Of a stretch of 50,455 nucleotides of DNA, positions 42,445-50,136 are shown piece by piece. The DNA comes from an uncultured Lachnospiraceae bacterium. GTDB taxonomy: Bacteria > Bacillota > Clostridia > Lachnospirales > Lachnospiraceae. Every line of letters starts with the position of its first letter. Position 1 is the stretch's first letter. A model generated the notes under the pieces. It worked only from the letters and a program-made list of their open reading frames with translations. It searched no databases and was not told the origin of the DNA. The stretch covers positions 1 to 50,455 of the forward strand of contig CAJKWK010000015.1 of assembly GCA_905203555.1 (NCBI GenBank). Direction: 5' to 3'. Position numbers and translations under genes: made by a program.

Positions 42445-43464
42445 CTATTTTCCAAACCCACAATTAGGGAAGGTACAAGTCGGACAAGACAGACACAAAC
42501 CGCCCTCTCCAAGACAGTCCAAATCTGCTTTCACCAATTTCTCATCTGCCATCAGTCTGGGCAGAACCAGATCGAATACCGTTCTCTTCGCATACATTAC
42601 GCATCCCGGTAAACCTACAACCGGAATATTCCTATTATAGTACGCCAACATAAACATTGCTCCCGGAAGTACCGGCGCTCCATATGTAACAATCTCTGCC
42701 CCTGTGTTCCGAATTGCCAAAGGCGTTCTGTCGTCTGGATCCACACTCATTCCACCGCTGCATAAAACGAGTTCTGCCCCCAGATCCAGCAACTCCTGAA
42801 TAAAACCTGTAACACGCTCCGGATTGTCATCACTGATCCGATGCCCGATCAATTCTGTATCGTATTCCGCCAGTTTTGCCTTCAAAACAGGGGTAAATTT
42901 GTCTTCAATTCTTCCATGATAAACTTCATTTCCGGTCGTAACAATTCCTACCTTTTTATGATGAAATTTCTTCAGTTCAAAAATGGATCCTTCCCCGCAG
43001 ACTTCCTGCGCGTGCTGCATTTTTTCCCTCTCGATCACAAGGGGAATGATCCGCATTCCGGCAAGTTTTTCCCCTTTCTTCACCGGGAAATTGCCATGGC
43101 GGCTGGCAATCATCATTTCACCTAAACTATTGATTTTATTTAACTTTTCACGATTCACTTTCAGCAGCCCATCGCACTCTGCAATCAATTCAATTTTTCC
43201 TTCTTTTACATCTGTCGGACGCATATTTTCATTTTTACACATCCCATAGAGAATTTCTGCCGCCTCGTTTTCATGCAGCATGTTCTCATTATTTTCCCAA
43301 ATATAAATATGGTCCTTTCCCACACTTAATAAAACCGGAATATCTTCTTCCGTAATCACATGTCCCTTCCGAAATACCGCATCTTTCGTCACACCGGGAA
43401 TGATCTGAGTAATATCATGACAGAGAATCTGCCCAACTGCCTCTTCTGTTTTCATTAATTTCAT
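42445..43464 (-). CDS. MoeA-like molybdopterin-binding protein
   Basis: A 339-aa protein with the MoaB/MogA-like molybdopterin-binding domain in its C-terminal half: GIVTTGNEVYHGRIEDKF (near 170-187), LVLCSGGMSVDPDDRT and VVGLPGCVMY. The N-terminal half holds the MoeA-like region LMKTEEAVGQILCHDIT. It ends in a Cys-rich tail, CLSCPTCTFPNCGFGK, absent from standard MoeA. Such forms are frequent in clostridial clusters for molybdenum hydroxylases. The site GAGGTGAAGG precedes the ATG at 43464. It lies between the MobA-like fusion and moaA. Confidence 0.87.
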   Translation of the reverse strand: MKLMKTEEAVGQILCHDITQIIPGVTKDAVFRKGHVITEEDIPVLLSVGKDHIYIWENNENMLHENEAAEILYGMCKNENMRPTDVKEGKIELIAECDGLLKVNREKLNKINSLGEMMIASRHGNFPVKKGEKLAGMRIIPLVIEREKMQHAQEVCGEGSIFELKKFHHKKVGIVTTGNEVYHGRIEDKFTPVLKAKLAEYDTELIGHRISDDNPERVTGFIQELLDLGAELVLCSGGMSVDPDDRTPLAIRNTGAEIVTYGAPVLPGAMFMLAYYNRNIPVVGLPGCVMYAKRTVFDLVLPRLMADEKLVKADLDCLGEGGLCLSCPTCTFPNCGFGK

Positions 43465-43474
43465 AACCTTCACC

Positions 43475-44452
43475 TCATTTTTCAAATATACGCCGATATT
43501 CTTCCTCTGCAAATTGCTCTACCGACTTTTCCAATTCTTCGTATTTTCGAATCAATTCCAGACCAGACTCGGTTACCGTAGCAGTTCCTCCAAACTTACC
43601 ACCGGGCTGTCTGCTGACAAGTTCCAGCCCCGACTCTGCTTCTGCTGTTCGAATCATGCTCCACGCCTTGCTGTAGGAGATTCCTGTTTTTTCACTTGCT
43701 TCCCGAACTGCTCCTAAGCGCTGTATCTGACGGAGCAGTGTAACCGTTCCCGGACCGAAATACGGTTTTGTATGCACAAGCCGAACCTTGACCTGTGCCC
43801 GGTTTAATTTTCGATGATGCTCCTCTGCTACCACATCTTTTATAGTTCCTTCTTGTACCGGTACTACCGTCCCTCTGTCTCCAAGTTCGACATATTGCGG
43901 TTTCTGATACAACGATTTAATTGCTCCACGCAATCCATCTTCACCACTATAATTCAAAATTCCTGAAAAAATCTGTTGATCCAAAACAACCGGATGACCG
44001 CCTCGATGCTGATAGGACGGGATCACAACCGGAGCCTCAGCCATCAATAACTCTCCAACCGTTTCCATAGAAAAGAACGGCACATCTACCGGACAGATAA
44101 ACACTTTGTTGCAACGGTCCTTCAAATATTTCAGCCCCAATTTCACTGAATCCAGCATTTCTGTTTTTTCATGATTTTCATTCGATAAAAATGTAACTCC
44201 AAATCCCTTGAGCTGCTTTTTCAACGCTTCATTTTGACTTCCTGTAATGATCACAATGTCTTTGACCCCTGCACGCTGAAAGTTCACCACAATATATTCT
44301 GCCAAGCTCAGCCCCATGACCTTGGTAAGAGCCTGCTCTGCACCGCCGCGCGCTCCTGTACCTGCTGCCGTAATGACTGCTCCGACTGTTTTTTCCGCCC
44401 CACTTCTTTCTGTTTTCTGCACCATACGTTCCTTCACCGCCCTTTCAAACAT
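43475..44452 (-). CDS. MobA-like nucleotidyltransferase fused to ModE-like HTH
   Basis: A 325-aa two-domain protein. Residues about 20-200 are a MobA/MocA-like nucleotidyltransferase (VGAVITAAGTGARGG, later FICPVDVPFFSMETV and HRGGHPVVLD). Residues about 220-325 are a LysR-type winged helix as in ModE (RQIQRLGAVREASEKTGISYSKAWSMI, shown here in part), with GGKFGGTATVT. The first half likely transfers CMP or GMP to molybdopterin, and the second senses or binds DNA. The sugar-nucleotide loop differs from the classic LAAGxSxRMGxxK. The start at 44452 overlaps xdhC? It begins 10 bp after the xdhC stop; an ATG at 44425 with AAGGA is an alternative. Confidence 0.85.
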   Translation of the reverse strand: MFERAVKERMVQKTERSGAEKTVGAVITAAGTGARGGAEQALTKVMGLSLAEYIVVNFQRAGVKDIVIITGSQNEALKKQLKGFGVTFLSNENHEKTEMLDSVKLGLKYLKDRCNKVFICPVDVPFFSMETVGELLMAEAPVVIPSYQHRGGHPVVLDQQIFSGILNYSGEDGLRGAIKSLYQKPQYVELGDRGTVVPVQEGTIKDVVAEEHHRKLNRAQVKVRLVHTKPYFGPGTVTLLRQIQRLGAVREASEKTGISYSKAWSMIRTAEAESGLELVSRQPGGKFGGTATVTESGLELIRKYEELEKSVEQFAEEEYRRIFEK

Positions 44453-44462
44453 TTTCACCGGT

Positions 44463-45482
44463 TCAAATACGCTCTCCACCTGCACGTACCTGAATCATCT
44501 GCGCTGCAATACTTACTGCTATCTCCGCCGGTGTCTCCGCCTGAATCTCTAATCCAATCGGTGTCGTAATCCGTTCCAAATCTTTCTCCGTCAATCCGGA
44601 CTGTTTCAGCGCTCGAAAGACTGCCGCCTTCTTCTTACGACTTCCTATAACACCGATATATTTTGCCGGAGTACGCAGAATCTGCTCCTGCACGATGGTA
44701 TCATCCTTATGCCCCCGCGTCATCACACAGATATAATCTTCCTCGGTAATCGTTACAAATTCTGCAATCTTCTGCATATTGATTTTCAAGACGCGCTCTG
44801 CCTTTGGAAATAATTCTGGCTTACAGAACTCTTCCCGATCCTCCAGAATCACACAAGTAAAATCAATGGCACTCAATGCTGGAACCAATGCCTGAGCTAC
44901 ATGACCACCGCCAAAAATATATACTCTGCCCGGCTGCGTCAACCGTTCATAATAATATCGTCTGCCATTTTCTTCCACGAATCCGAATGTACTTACCATA
45001 TTATCAAGTACATTTTCCGGCACATGCATTCCTGCTGTCCCGCTCTTTCTTCCATAAAAAGCCAATCCACCTCCGCATTCCTCAGTAATATCCAGAATCA
45101 GCCACGCCGTTTCTTCCCGTACTTCCAAATCCTGACAAAAGCGAATACTTTCTCTTGTATGCGTTTCTTCTGGATTCAAATAAGAAAACGCTACATCTAC
45201 TTCACCACCGCAGACCATTCCAAGATCTTGAACTTCATTCTGTTTCAGATAATAATGTGCCCGACAAGAACATCCTTCCTTTAAGACTTGAAGAGCTCTC
45301 TGCTCCGCCTCATACTCTACAGCGCCACCACCAATGGTTCCGTAAATTCTTCCCTCTTCGCCTACGACCATGTGTGCCCCTGCACCGCGCGGCGCACTTC
45401 CGGTACGGTCATAAACCGTCAGAAGAACCACTTCCTTTCCATCTTTCATATAGGACTGTAAAGCCTCTGTCAATCCAGACAT
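44463..45482 (-). CDS. xdhC: XdhC/CoxI family molybdenum-enzyme maturation factor
   Basis: Chaperone that sulphurates or inserts the molybdenum cofactor into xanthine-dehydrogenase-type enzymes. The 339-aa protein has the N-terminal CoxI domain (TVYDRTGSAPRGAGAHMVV, IGGGAVEYEAE, and LGMVCGGEVDV) and the C-terminal Rossmann domain (VYIFGGGHVAQAL near 188-200, IGVIGSRKKKAAV). AAGGGGAAG precedes the ATG. It leads the molybdenum operon; the enzyme it serves is not in the window. Confidence 0.92.
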   Translation of the reverse strand: MSGLTEALQSYMKDGKEVVLLTVYDRTGSAPRGAGAHMVVGEEGRIYGTIGGGAVEYEAEQRALQVLKEGCSCRAHYYLKQNEVQDLGMVCGGEVDVAFSYLNPEETHTRESIRFCQDLEVREETAWLILDITEECGGGLAFYGRKSGTAGMHVPENVLDNMVSTFGFVEENGRRYYYERLTQPGRVYIFGGGHVAQALVPALSAIDFTCVILEDREEFCKPELFPKAERVLKINMQKIAEFVTITEEDYICVMTRGHKDDTIVQEQILRTPAKYIGVIGSRKKKAAVFRALKQSGLTEKDLERITTPIGLEIQAETPAEIAVSIAAQMIQVRAGGERI

Positions 45483-45570
45483 AACTTCCCCTTCTTTCTA
45501 TTCTTTTTTCCTCTTTCAACCATCGTTCATTTTCGATTGTTTTTCAATAAATAATCGCTTTATATTACCT

Positions 45571-45599
45571 ATATTACGAGCATAGTTCTGTCAAGTCAA
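45571..45599 (-). promoter_or_regulatory. Promoter of the molybdenum operon
   Basis: Minus strand TTGACT (45594-45599), 17 bp, TAATAT (45571-45576). A second TTGACA (45589-45594) overlaps it five bases on, giving a possible alternative -35. Confidence 0.5.
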
Positions 45600-45729
45600 G
45601 GTCATATGTCCTTTTTTATATAATCTTTTTTATCTATGCCTTGAAAACAGCATAAAATAAGGATTCCTATCACTATGCACAAAAACTCGATTGAAATTTT
45701 GTTAATTTTTACTTTCGTATTCTCCCATC

Positions 45730-45762
45730 AAAAAAGAGAGACTCCGTTACTGAAATCTCCCT
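45730..45762 (-). terminator. Intrinsic terminator after the zinc-ribbon gene
   Basis: GAGAGACT (45736-45743) pairs with AATCTCCC (45754-45761) with G-U pairs; six T follow on the minus strand. Confidence 0.65.
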
Positions 45763-45790
45763 TATACATAAATCTTTATAAAATTGTCAA
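45761..45790 (-). promoter_or_regulatory. Promoter overlapping that terminator
   Basis: Minus strand TTGACA (45785-45790), 18 bp, TATAAG (45761-45766). A transcript starting near 45754 would lack the terminator's 5' arm and so pass through it. Confidence 0.45.
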
Positions 45791-45837
45791 ACTTGTATTT
45801 GTCCTTTTAAGAGTAAACTTGCTTGTTGCTTAATAAC

Positions 45838-47211
45838 TTAATAATACGAAATTTCATTATATACTAAACTTACACCATCCGAACTGCTTACCGTACACTC
45901 CAAATGTCTTGCTCCTCCTGTTCCCGTCACACTCGGTCCTTCAAAAGTAATCGTATATAATTGATTTGTTGCTGATTGTCCATTCTCTAACACATCATCG
46001 TTTAATACTCTCTTTTCTAAAATCATATATGTACCATTCACATCGCCAAAATAATCTGAAAGAGAAATTGAACTTTTGATTGCACTTTCTACCATTCCTT
46101 GATATTCATTCACGTGCGCTCCGAAATCTCCCCATGTTCCCTCGTAAAATATTAAATTATCAAACATTTCAAGAATATCATTTTGTTGTGTTCCCGAACT
46201 TTCATTGATGCCCGTTTCCGTATCATTTATTTCTACATTATTTGCTTCTGTATTTTCCTCATTACTTACTTCCGAATCCTCTTCACTATTTTGAATCGGA
46301 TTCTCTTTACTTGGCAAATCAGGATTGTTTACCCATGCCTCTTCATAATGTTCTTTCGTACAGGCACTCATCTTAAACAAGGCAGCTTCTTCCGAATTAT
46401 TATAGTACATTAGTTCAAACACCGTTCCATCTTTGTACATATGACCATATCCGCCTGCCTCCTTCATTTTAATATACAGTTCTTGAAACTCATCTGTAGT
46501 CTCCCCAAATGAATCACATATTAATTTTCCGAATTTATCTCCAACATTTCGATACTCCATTGGAAATTGTGCTGTAACTCCCACAATTTGATTCGTATCT
46601 TTTAAGGCTAAAATCTGAACGCCCACATTGTCCGGAATAAAAGAATATTGATTCGTATAAGTATATTTCAAGTAATTTTCCCCGCTTGGAAGTTCATCTG
46701 TATCTTCACTCTCTAACAATGTTGTTCCAGGTATCATTTTAGGCGTCATTGTTTGAACGATCAATTCTGCCACCTCTGAATCATAGGCGGCAGCTTCTTG
46801 TAGTGAATCTAATGTTCCCTCATATACTTCCTTGCGCCAAATTTCCTCATCACCACTGCACCACGATCCATTCGCCATTTCATTAAATCGGTCACAATAT
46901 TCTTGTACTGTCATCTTATATGCTTTTCCATCTTCTGTTAAGGCCGATTTCTGCGATTTTGTAGACTTTTCATTTCCAGTATCTTCATATCCTTTTTTGA
47001 AATCGGAAAAGAATCCTGTCACACTGCCAATAATACAAAGAGCCAACAAAAGAACACCTGTTCCTATTAAAAATATCTTTTTCTTACTTTTATTTTCCTT
47101 CAATCGTTCTTTTACTTCAACATTTTCACTATGGCATTTCGTTCCGCACTCTGGACAAAACACTGCATTATCTTCTAATTCTGTTCCACATTGTTCACAG
47201 TATTTACTCAT
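45838..47211 (-). CDS. Zinc-ribbon, single-helix membrane protein of unknown function
   Basis: A 457-aa protein. Residues 1-22 form a zinc ribbon (CEQCG and CPECG, four Cys). A basic KSKKK stretch precedes one membrane helix (about 47-65), which places the rest outside the cell. A low-complexity Asn/Glu/Ser-rich linker (near 290-330) joins two extracellular parts; the last 100 residues form a beta-rich domain. The layout recalls TcaA-like proteins, but no known domain can be assigned outside. GGACGG and GGTGGAGG precede the ATG at 47211, which overlaps the PrsW-like gene by 8 bp. The two are surely coupled. Confidence 0.8.
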   Translation of the reverse strand: MSKYCEQCGTELEDNAVFCPECGTKCHSENVEVKERLKENKSKKKIFLIGTGVLLLALCIIGSVTGFFSDFKKGYEDTGNEKSTKSQKSALTEDGKAYKMTVQEYCDRFNEMANGSWCSGDEEIWRKEVYEGTLDSLQEAAAYDSEVAELIVQTMTPKMIPGTTLLESEDTDELPSGENYLKYTYTNQYSFIPDNVGVQILALKDTNQIVGVTAQFPMEYRNVGDKFGKLICDSFGETTDEFQELYIKMKEAGGYGHMYKDGTVFELMYYNNSEEAALFKMSACTKEHYEEAWVNNPDLPSKENPIQNSEEDSEVSNEENTEANNVEINDTETGINESSGTQQNDILEMFDNLIFYEGTWGDFGAHVNEYQGMVESAIKSSISLSDYFGDVNGTYMILEKRVLNDDVLENGQSATNQLYTITFEGPSVTGTGGARHLECTVSSSDGVSLVYNEISYY

Positions 47212-48523
47212 CTTTCCGTCCTCCACCAACATTATTTTCACCCGTATTTTCTTCCGTATATTGAAAGGTATTTCTTCTTGCCTTATCTGCAATGAATGAA
47301 ACCTGTCTCAACCCTGAACTAAGTAAAATCAAAGCAACTGTAATTGCAATAATACACAATAATACCGGTACTAAATGTATAGAGCTTCCGAACGTAATAG
47401 GCATATCCCAAATGGCATGCAGAACAATTACAAGTACTAAAAATTTCAAAAACTGGGGCTTGTAATAATGATGATTCTCAAACTCATTCTCGCCTTTTGC
47501 CAGAACAAGTCCTACCGCCGCTATCGCCGTCCATACTGTATGTGCTCCTATTGAGAGAACTGCACGCAAAAACAGTATCTTGATCATGTAGTAAATATCC
47601 TGAGAATACAACAGAACCCGAAAAGCGTATCCGGCAGTCTCAAATACTGCAAATCCCGCCCCGACACAGGCTCCCAACAATAATCCGTTCAAGATATATT
47701 TTGTGTTTTGCTTTTTGATATAATGTCCAACAACTATGATTTTTCCTACTTCTTCCACTATACCAACCAGAATTGCACCTATATAATCTAATTCTCCAAC
47801 ACCTACTACATCATATAACAATAGTGTTGAAATCAAAGAGAAAACACCGCCTACAAAAAATGTGGATATGACGTCAAAAATACTAATGTTCCGCGGTACA
47901 TTTGTTTCCCAGAAGAAAATAACTAGCGAAAATGGTACTGTAAATGCTCCCACAAACATCGCTCCCGGAACGCCATTCATATTTCCAAATTCCACTATTA
48001 CGATAAGAAGACCTATAAACACGATTGAAAAAAGCAGAAAGATCCTCGAAAACAACCAAGGTTTCGGCCAGTCAGCAACCATTTCACTTTCTTTCGGAGT
48101 TGTTTTTTCCGTTCCACAAACAAAAAGTTCTTCTCGTTCCGCCAGGGAATGCTTCTTTAACACTCCACTAACTAATTCCTTTAAACGAATTTCAACATTT
48201 CCCTCCTGACCTGTCATCTCATTAATTGTATTAACGAATCCTCCTACACCTTTTTTTACTTTCTTCAGCACATCCTCTTTTTGCATTTCCATCTGGTCTT
48301 GCTTGCTATTATTAGATGTCAAACTATTTCCGCATACAGAACAAAATTTCGCTTTCAAGCCTATTCTGTTTCCACAATACGGACAAAACTTGCTCTCCTC
48401 TTGACATATAAACTCTTCCCTCTGCTTTTCTGCTTTTAAATCTTCATACTGGCTACCGCACTTGCTGCAAAATTTTGCATTATCACTTAATTCTTTCCCA
48501 CAATTAGGACATTGTTTTCCCAT
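47204..48523 (-). CDS. Zinc-ribbon PrsW-type intramembrane protease
   Basis: A 439-aa protein with two N-terminal zinc ribbons (CPNCG/CSKCG near 5-27 and CPYCG/CSVCG near 46-70) and eight to nine helices in the C-terminal part. The PrsW family motifs are visible: EEVGK (first, catalytic Glu pair), FAVFETAGY (second), AHTVWTA and LHAIWD (the His motifs). PrsW cleaves anti-sigma factors in Bacillus; the target here is unknown. Start at 48523 follows GGAGG by 11 bases; a GTG three codons earlier touches that site. It overlaps the next gene, which also has a zinc ribbon. Confidence 0.87.
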   Translation of the reverse strand: MGKQCPNCGKELSDNAKFCSKCGSQYEDLKAEKQREEFICQEESKFCPYCGNRIGLKAKFCSVCGNSLTSNNSKQDQMEMQKEDVLKKVKKGVGGFVNTINEMTGQEGNVEIRLKELVSGVLKKHSLAEREELFVCGTEKTTPKESEMVADWPKPWLFSRIFLLFSIVFIGLLIVIVEFGNMNGVPGAMFVGAFTVPFSLVIFFWETNVPRNISIFDVISTFFVGGVFSLISTLLLYDVVGVGELDYIGAILVGIVEEVGKIIVVGHYIKKQNTKYILNGLLLGACVGAGFAVFETAGYAFRVLLYSQDIYYMIKILFLRAVLSIGAHTVWTAIAAVGLVLAKGENEFENHHYYKPQFLKFLVLVIVLHAIWDMPITFGSSIHLVPVLLCIIAITVALILLSSGLRQVSFIADKARRNTFQYTEENTGENNVGGGRKDE

Positions 48524-48649
48524 AATCGTCACTTCCTCCTCAATGTACTTTCTTATATTTTAGGTCAATTACACCCTGATAGTCAATAGGTCATCGTGCC
48601 ATAATTTAATTATATTCCACCACTCCACAAAAAGGAGGTGCAATGCCTA

Positions 48650-48877
48650 TTGTCACGCTTAAAAGATTTGCGCAAAGAACGCGGTTACACGCAAATCAAG
48701 ATGCAGCACTTAACCGGTATAGACCAAAGCGATTATTCCAAGATTGAAAACGGCAAACGCTACTATACCTTTGAACAGTGCCGGAAGATAGCCCTTGCCC
48801 TTGGCACAAGCATGGACTACCTCTCCGGTCTCACGGATGAAAAGAAACCTTACCCCCGTTCCAATTCATCCAAATAG
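48650..48877 (+). CDS. Small XRE-family DNA-binding protein
   Basis: A 75-aa protein that is nearly all one Cro/C1-type helix-turn-helix (KDLRKERGYTQIKM, then DQSDYSKIENGKR). Its role is unknown; the nearby PrsW and kinase genes are plausible targets. The start is unclear. TTG at 48650 is preceded by AAAGGAGGTG 11-12 bases away and is chosen. The GTG at 48638 lies inside that site, and the ATG at 48643, which has ideal spacing, is in another frame that ends after 34 codons. A terminator follows. Confidence 0.78.
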   Translation: MSRLKDLRKERGYTQIKMQHLTGIDQSDYSKIENGKRYYTFEQCRKIALALGTSMDYLSGLTDEKKPYPRSNSSK

Positions 48878-48883
48878 CAGAAA

Positions 48884-48916
48884 AACTGCCTATCATCATT
48901 ATAATGACAGGCAGTT
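48884..48916. terminator. Bidirectional intrinsic terminator
   Basis: AACTGCCTATCAT (48884-48896) and ATGACAGGCAGTT (48904-48916) form a stem with one mismatch. T residues flank it on both strands. It serves the rightward XRE gene and the leftward kinase gene. Confidence 0.85.
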
Positions 48917-48937
48917 CTTTTGTACTATGCACACTGC

Positions 48938-49654
48938 TTAGTAATACAATTTATTTAATTTTTCTTTCACTTCCATTACATTTTTATAACGCTTATTCGG
49001 ATTTACCATAATACATTTTTCTATGATATTTCCGATTTTCCCGGTTGCCATTTCATTCACAGGGTGTTTTCCGGTCAGCATGACATTCATCATAATTCCT
49101 AATCCATAGATATCCGTTCTTTCATCCGATTGTGCTTCACCATATTGTTCCGGTGCGGCATACCCAATAGTTCCCACCGTTCTCGTATCTTTTTCTGAAT
49201 AGATTTTATGAATTTTTGCAGCATCAAAATCAATAATCTTGACTTTTCTATTTTTCATAACCATGATGTTTTCCGGTTTGATATCTCTATGAATAATCTG
49301 ATTCAAGTGCAATGCATATAATCCGTCACACACCTGACTTATGATTTCCCTCACACAACTCTCTGACAATGTTTCCTGTTCCAATCGTTCTGCAACCGTA
49401 ATCCCCGGTATAAATTCTTCCAAAATAATCGTTTCCTCTTCATTACTACATACTTCATAAATTAAAGGCAGGTTTTTTTGCTTTACCTCAAGCAGTCTTT
49501 CATACGCAGGATAAATTCCTTTTAATTTCTTAACTACCACATAGTTTCCCCACTGCTTATGCTTATATAAAAGCACTTCCCCACAATCATTTTTCTTTAA
49601 TACTTTTACAAAAATATAATACTCTTTCAGGTTCTCTATTAACCACTGATACAT
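48938..49654 (-). CDS. Serine/threonine protein kinase (Hanks type, soluble)
   Basis: A 238-aa protein that is a bare kinase domain. The Lys of VVVKKL, the catalytic loop HRDIKPEN and the APE motif (TIGYAAPEQYGE) are present; the metal-binding loop reads DFD rather than DFG. The P loop is poor. There is no membrane helix, PASTA repeat or other sensor, unlike PrkC. Start at 49654 has GGGAG eight bases upstream; an ATG 33 bases earlier has a weaker site. It is divergent from the HTH-like gene at 49714 with a gap of about 60 bp. Substrates are unknown. Confidence 0.87.
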   Translation of the reverse strand: MYQWLIENLKEYYIFVKVLKKNDCGEVLLYKHKQWGNYVVVKKLKGIYPAYERLLEVKQKNLPLIYEVCSNEEETIILEEFIPGITVAERLEQETLSESCVREIISQVCDGLYALHLNQIIHRDIKPENIMVMKNRKVKIIDFDAAKIHKIYSEKDTRTVGTIGYAAPEQYGEAQSDERTDIYGLGIMMNVMLTGKHPVNEMATGKIGNIIEKCIMVNPNKRYKNVMEVKEKLNKLYY

Positions 49655-49713
49655 AACTTTCTCCCATTGCCAACCTGATTTCTCCATGATATACTCTCTA
49701 CGAGGTGATACAG

Positions 49714-50136
49714 ATGATTAAAAAACCAACCGATGAACTGATGGACGCACTTAATCAATGTTCGTCTGTCAAAGAATATATAGACAACGAACAGGATTAT
49801 TTGATTGATTCTGCTCTTTCCGACTATTTAAACCAACTATTAGAAGAAAAATCTTTGAAAAAATCTACGGTTATTAAAAATTCGGAACTCAATGAAATTT
49901 ATGGATATCAGATTTTTTCGGGAAAGCGTATTCCTTCACGCGACAAACTGATTTCGATTTCTTTTGGAATGGAACTTTCACTCGAGGAAACACAGGCGCT
50001 TTTAAAATATGCCGGATTTGCCCCTTTATATCCAAAGCAAAAACGTGACAGTCTGCTTATATGGGGCAAAAACCATCATTTTTCCATTTATCAGACCAAT
50101 GAGTTACTTTATGCTGAAAACGAAGACACCCTATAA
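49714..50136 (+). CDS. Helix-turn-helix-like protein divergent from the kinase
   Basis: A 140-aa protein. The middle (about residues 40-95) has LLEEKSLKKSTVIKNSELNE, then SRDKLISISFGMELSLEETQALLKYAG (part), a pattern of a diverged XRE helix-turn-helix with no clear metal or catalytic motif. The likely roles are regulator or substrate of the adjacent kinase, by position only. GAGGTGAT precedes the ATG at 49714; a GTG three codons earlier lies in that site. Its stop codon abuts the stop of the convergent gene. Confidence 0.72.
   Translation: MIKKPTDELMDALNQCSSVKEYIDNEQDYLIDSALSDYLNQLLEEKSLKKSTVIKNSELNEIYGYQIFSGKRIPSRDKLISISFGMELSLEETQALLKYAGFAPLYPKQKRDSLLIWGKNHHFSIYQTNELLYAENEDTL

Larger units (their letters stand above)
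45483..45837. other. 355-bp intergenic region between xdhC and the zinc-ribbon gene
   Basis: No gene is recognised here. It holds the xdhC promoter (45571-45599), a terminator for the leftward zinc-ribbon gene (45730-45762) and a further leftward promoter (45761-45790). Two GCATAG/CTATGC words (45582-45587 region and near 45640) could pair weakly. No molybdenum-cofactor riboswitch was recognised by eye. Confidence 0.6.

Noticed and set aside
45483..45837. Molybdenum-cofactor riboswitch before xdhC
   Set aside because: I could not find the expected long multi-stem fold by eye; a covariance search with the Moco model would decide.
45483..45837. Small open frames in the gap
   Set aside because: They are under 20 codons or lack a ribosome site.
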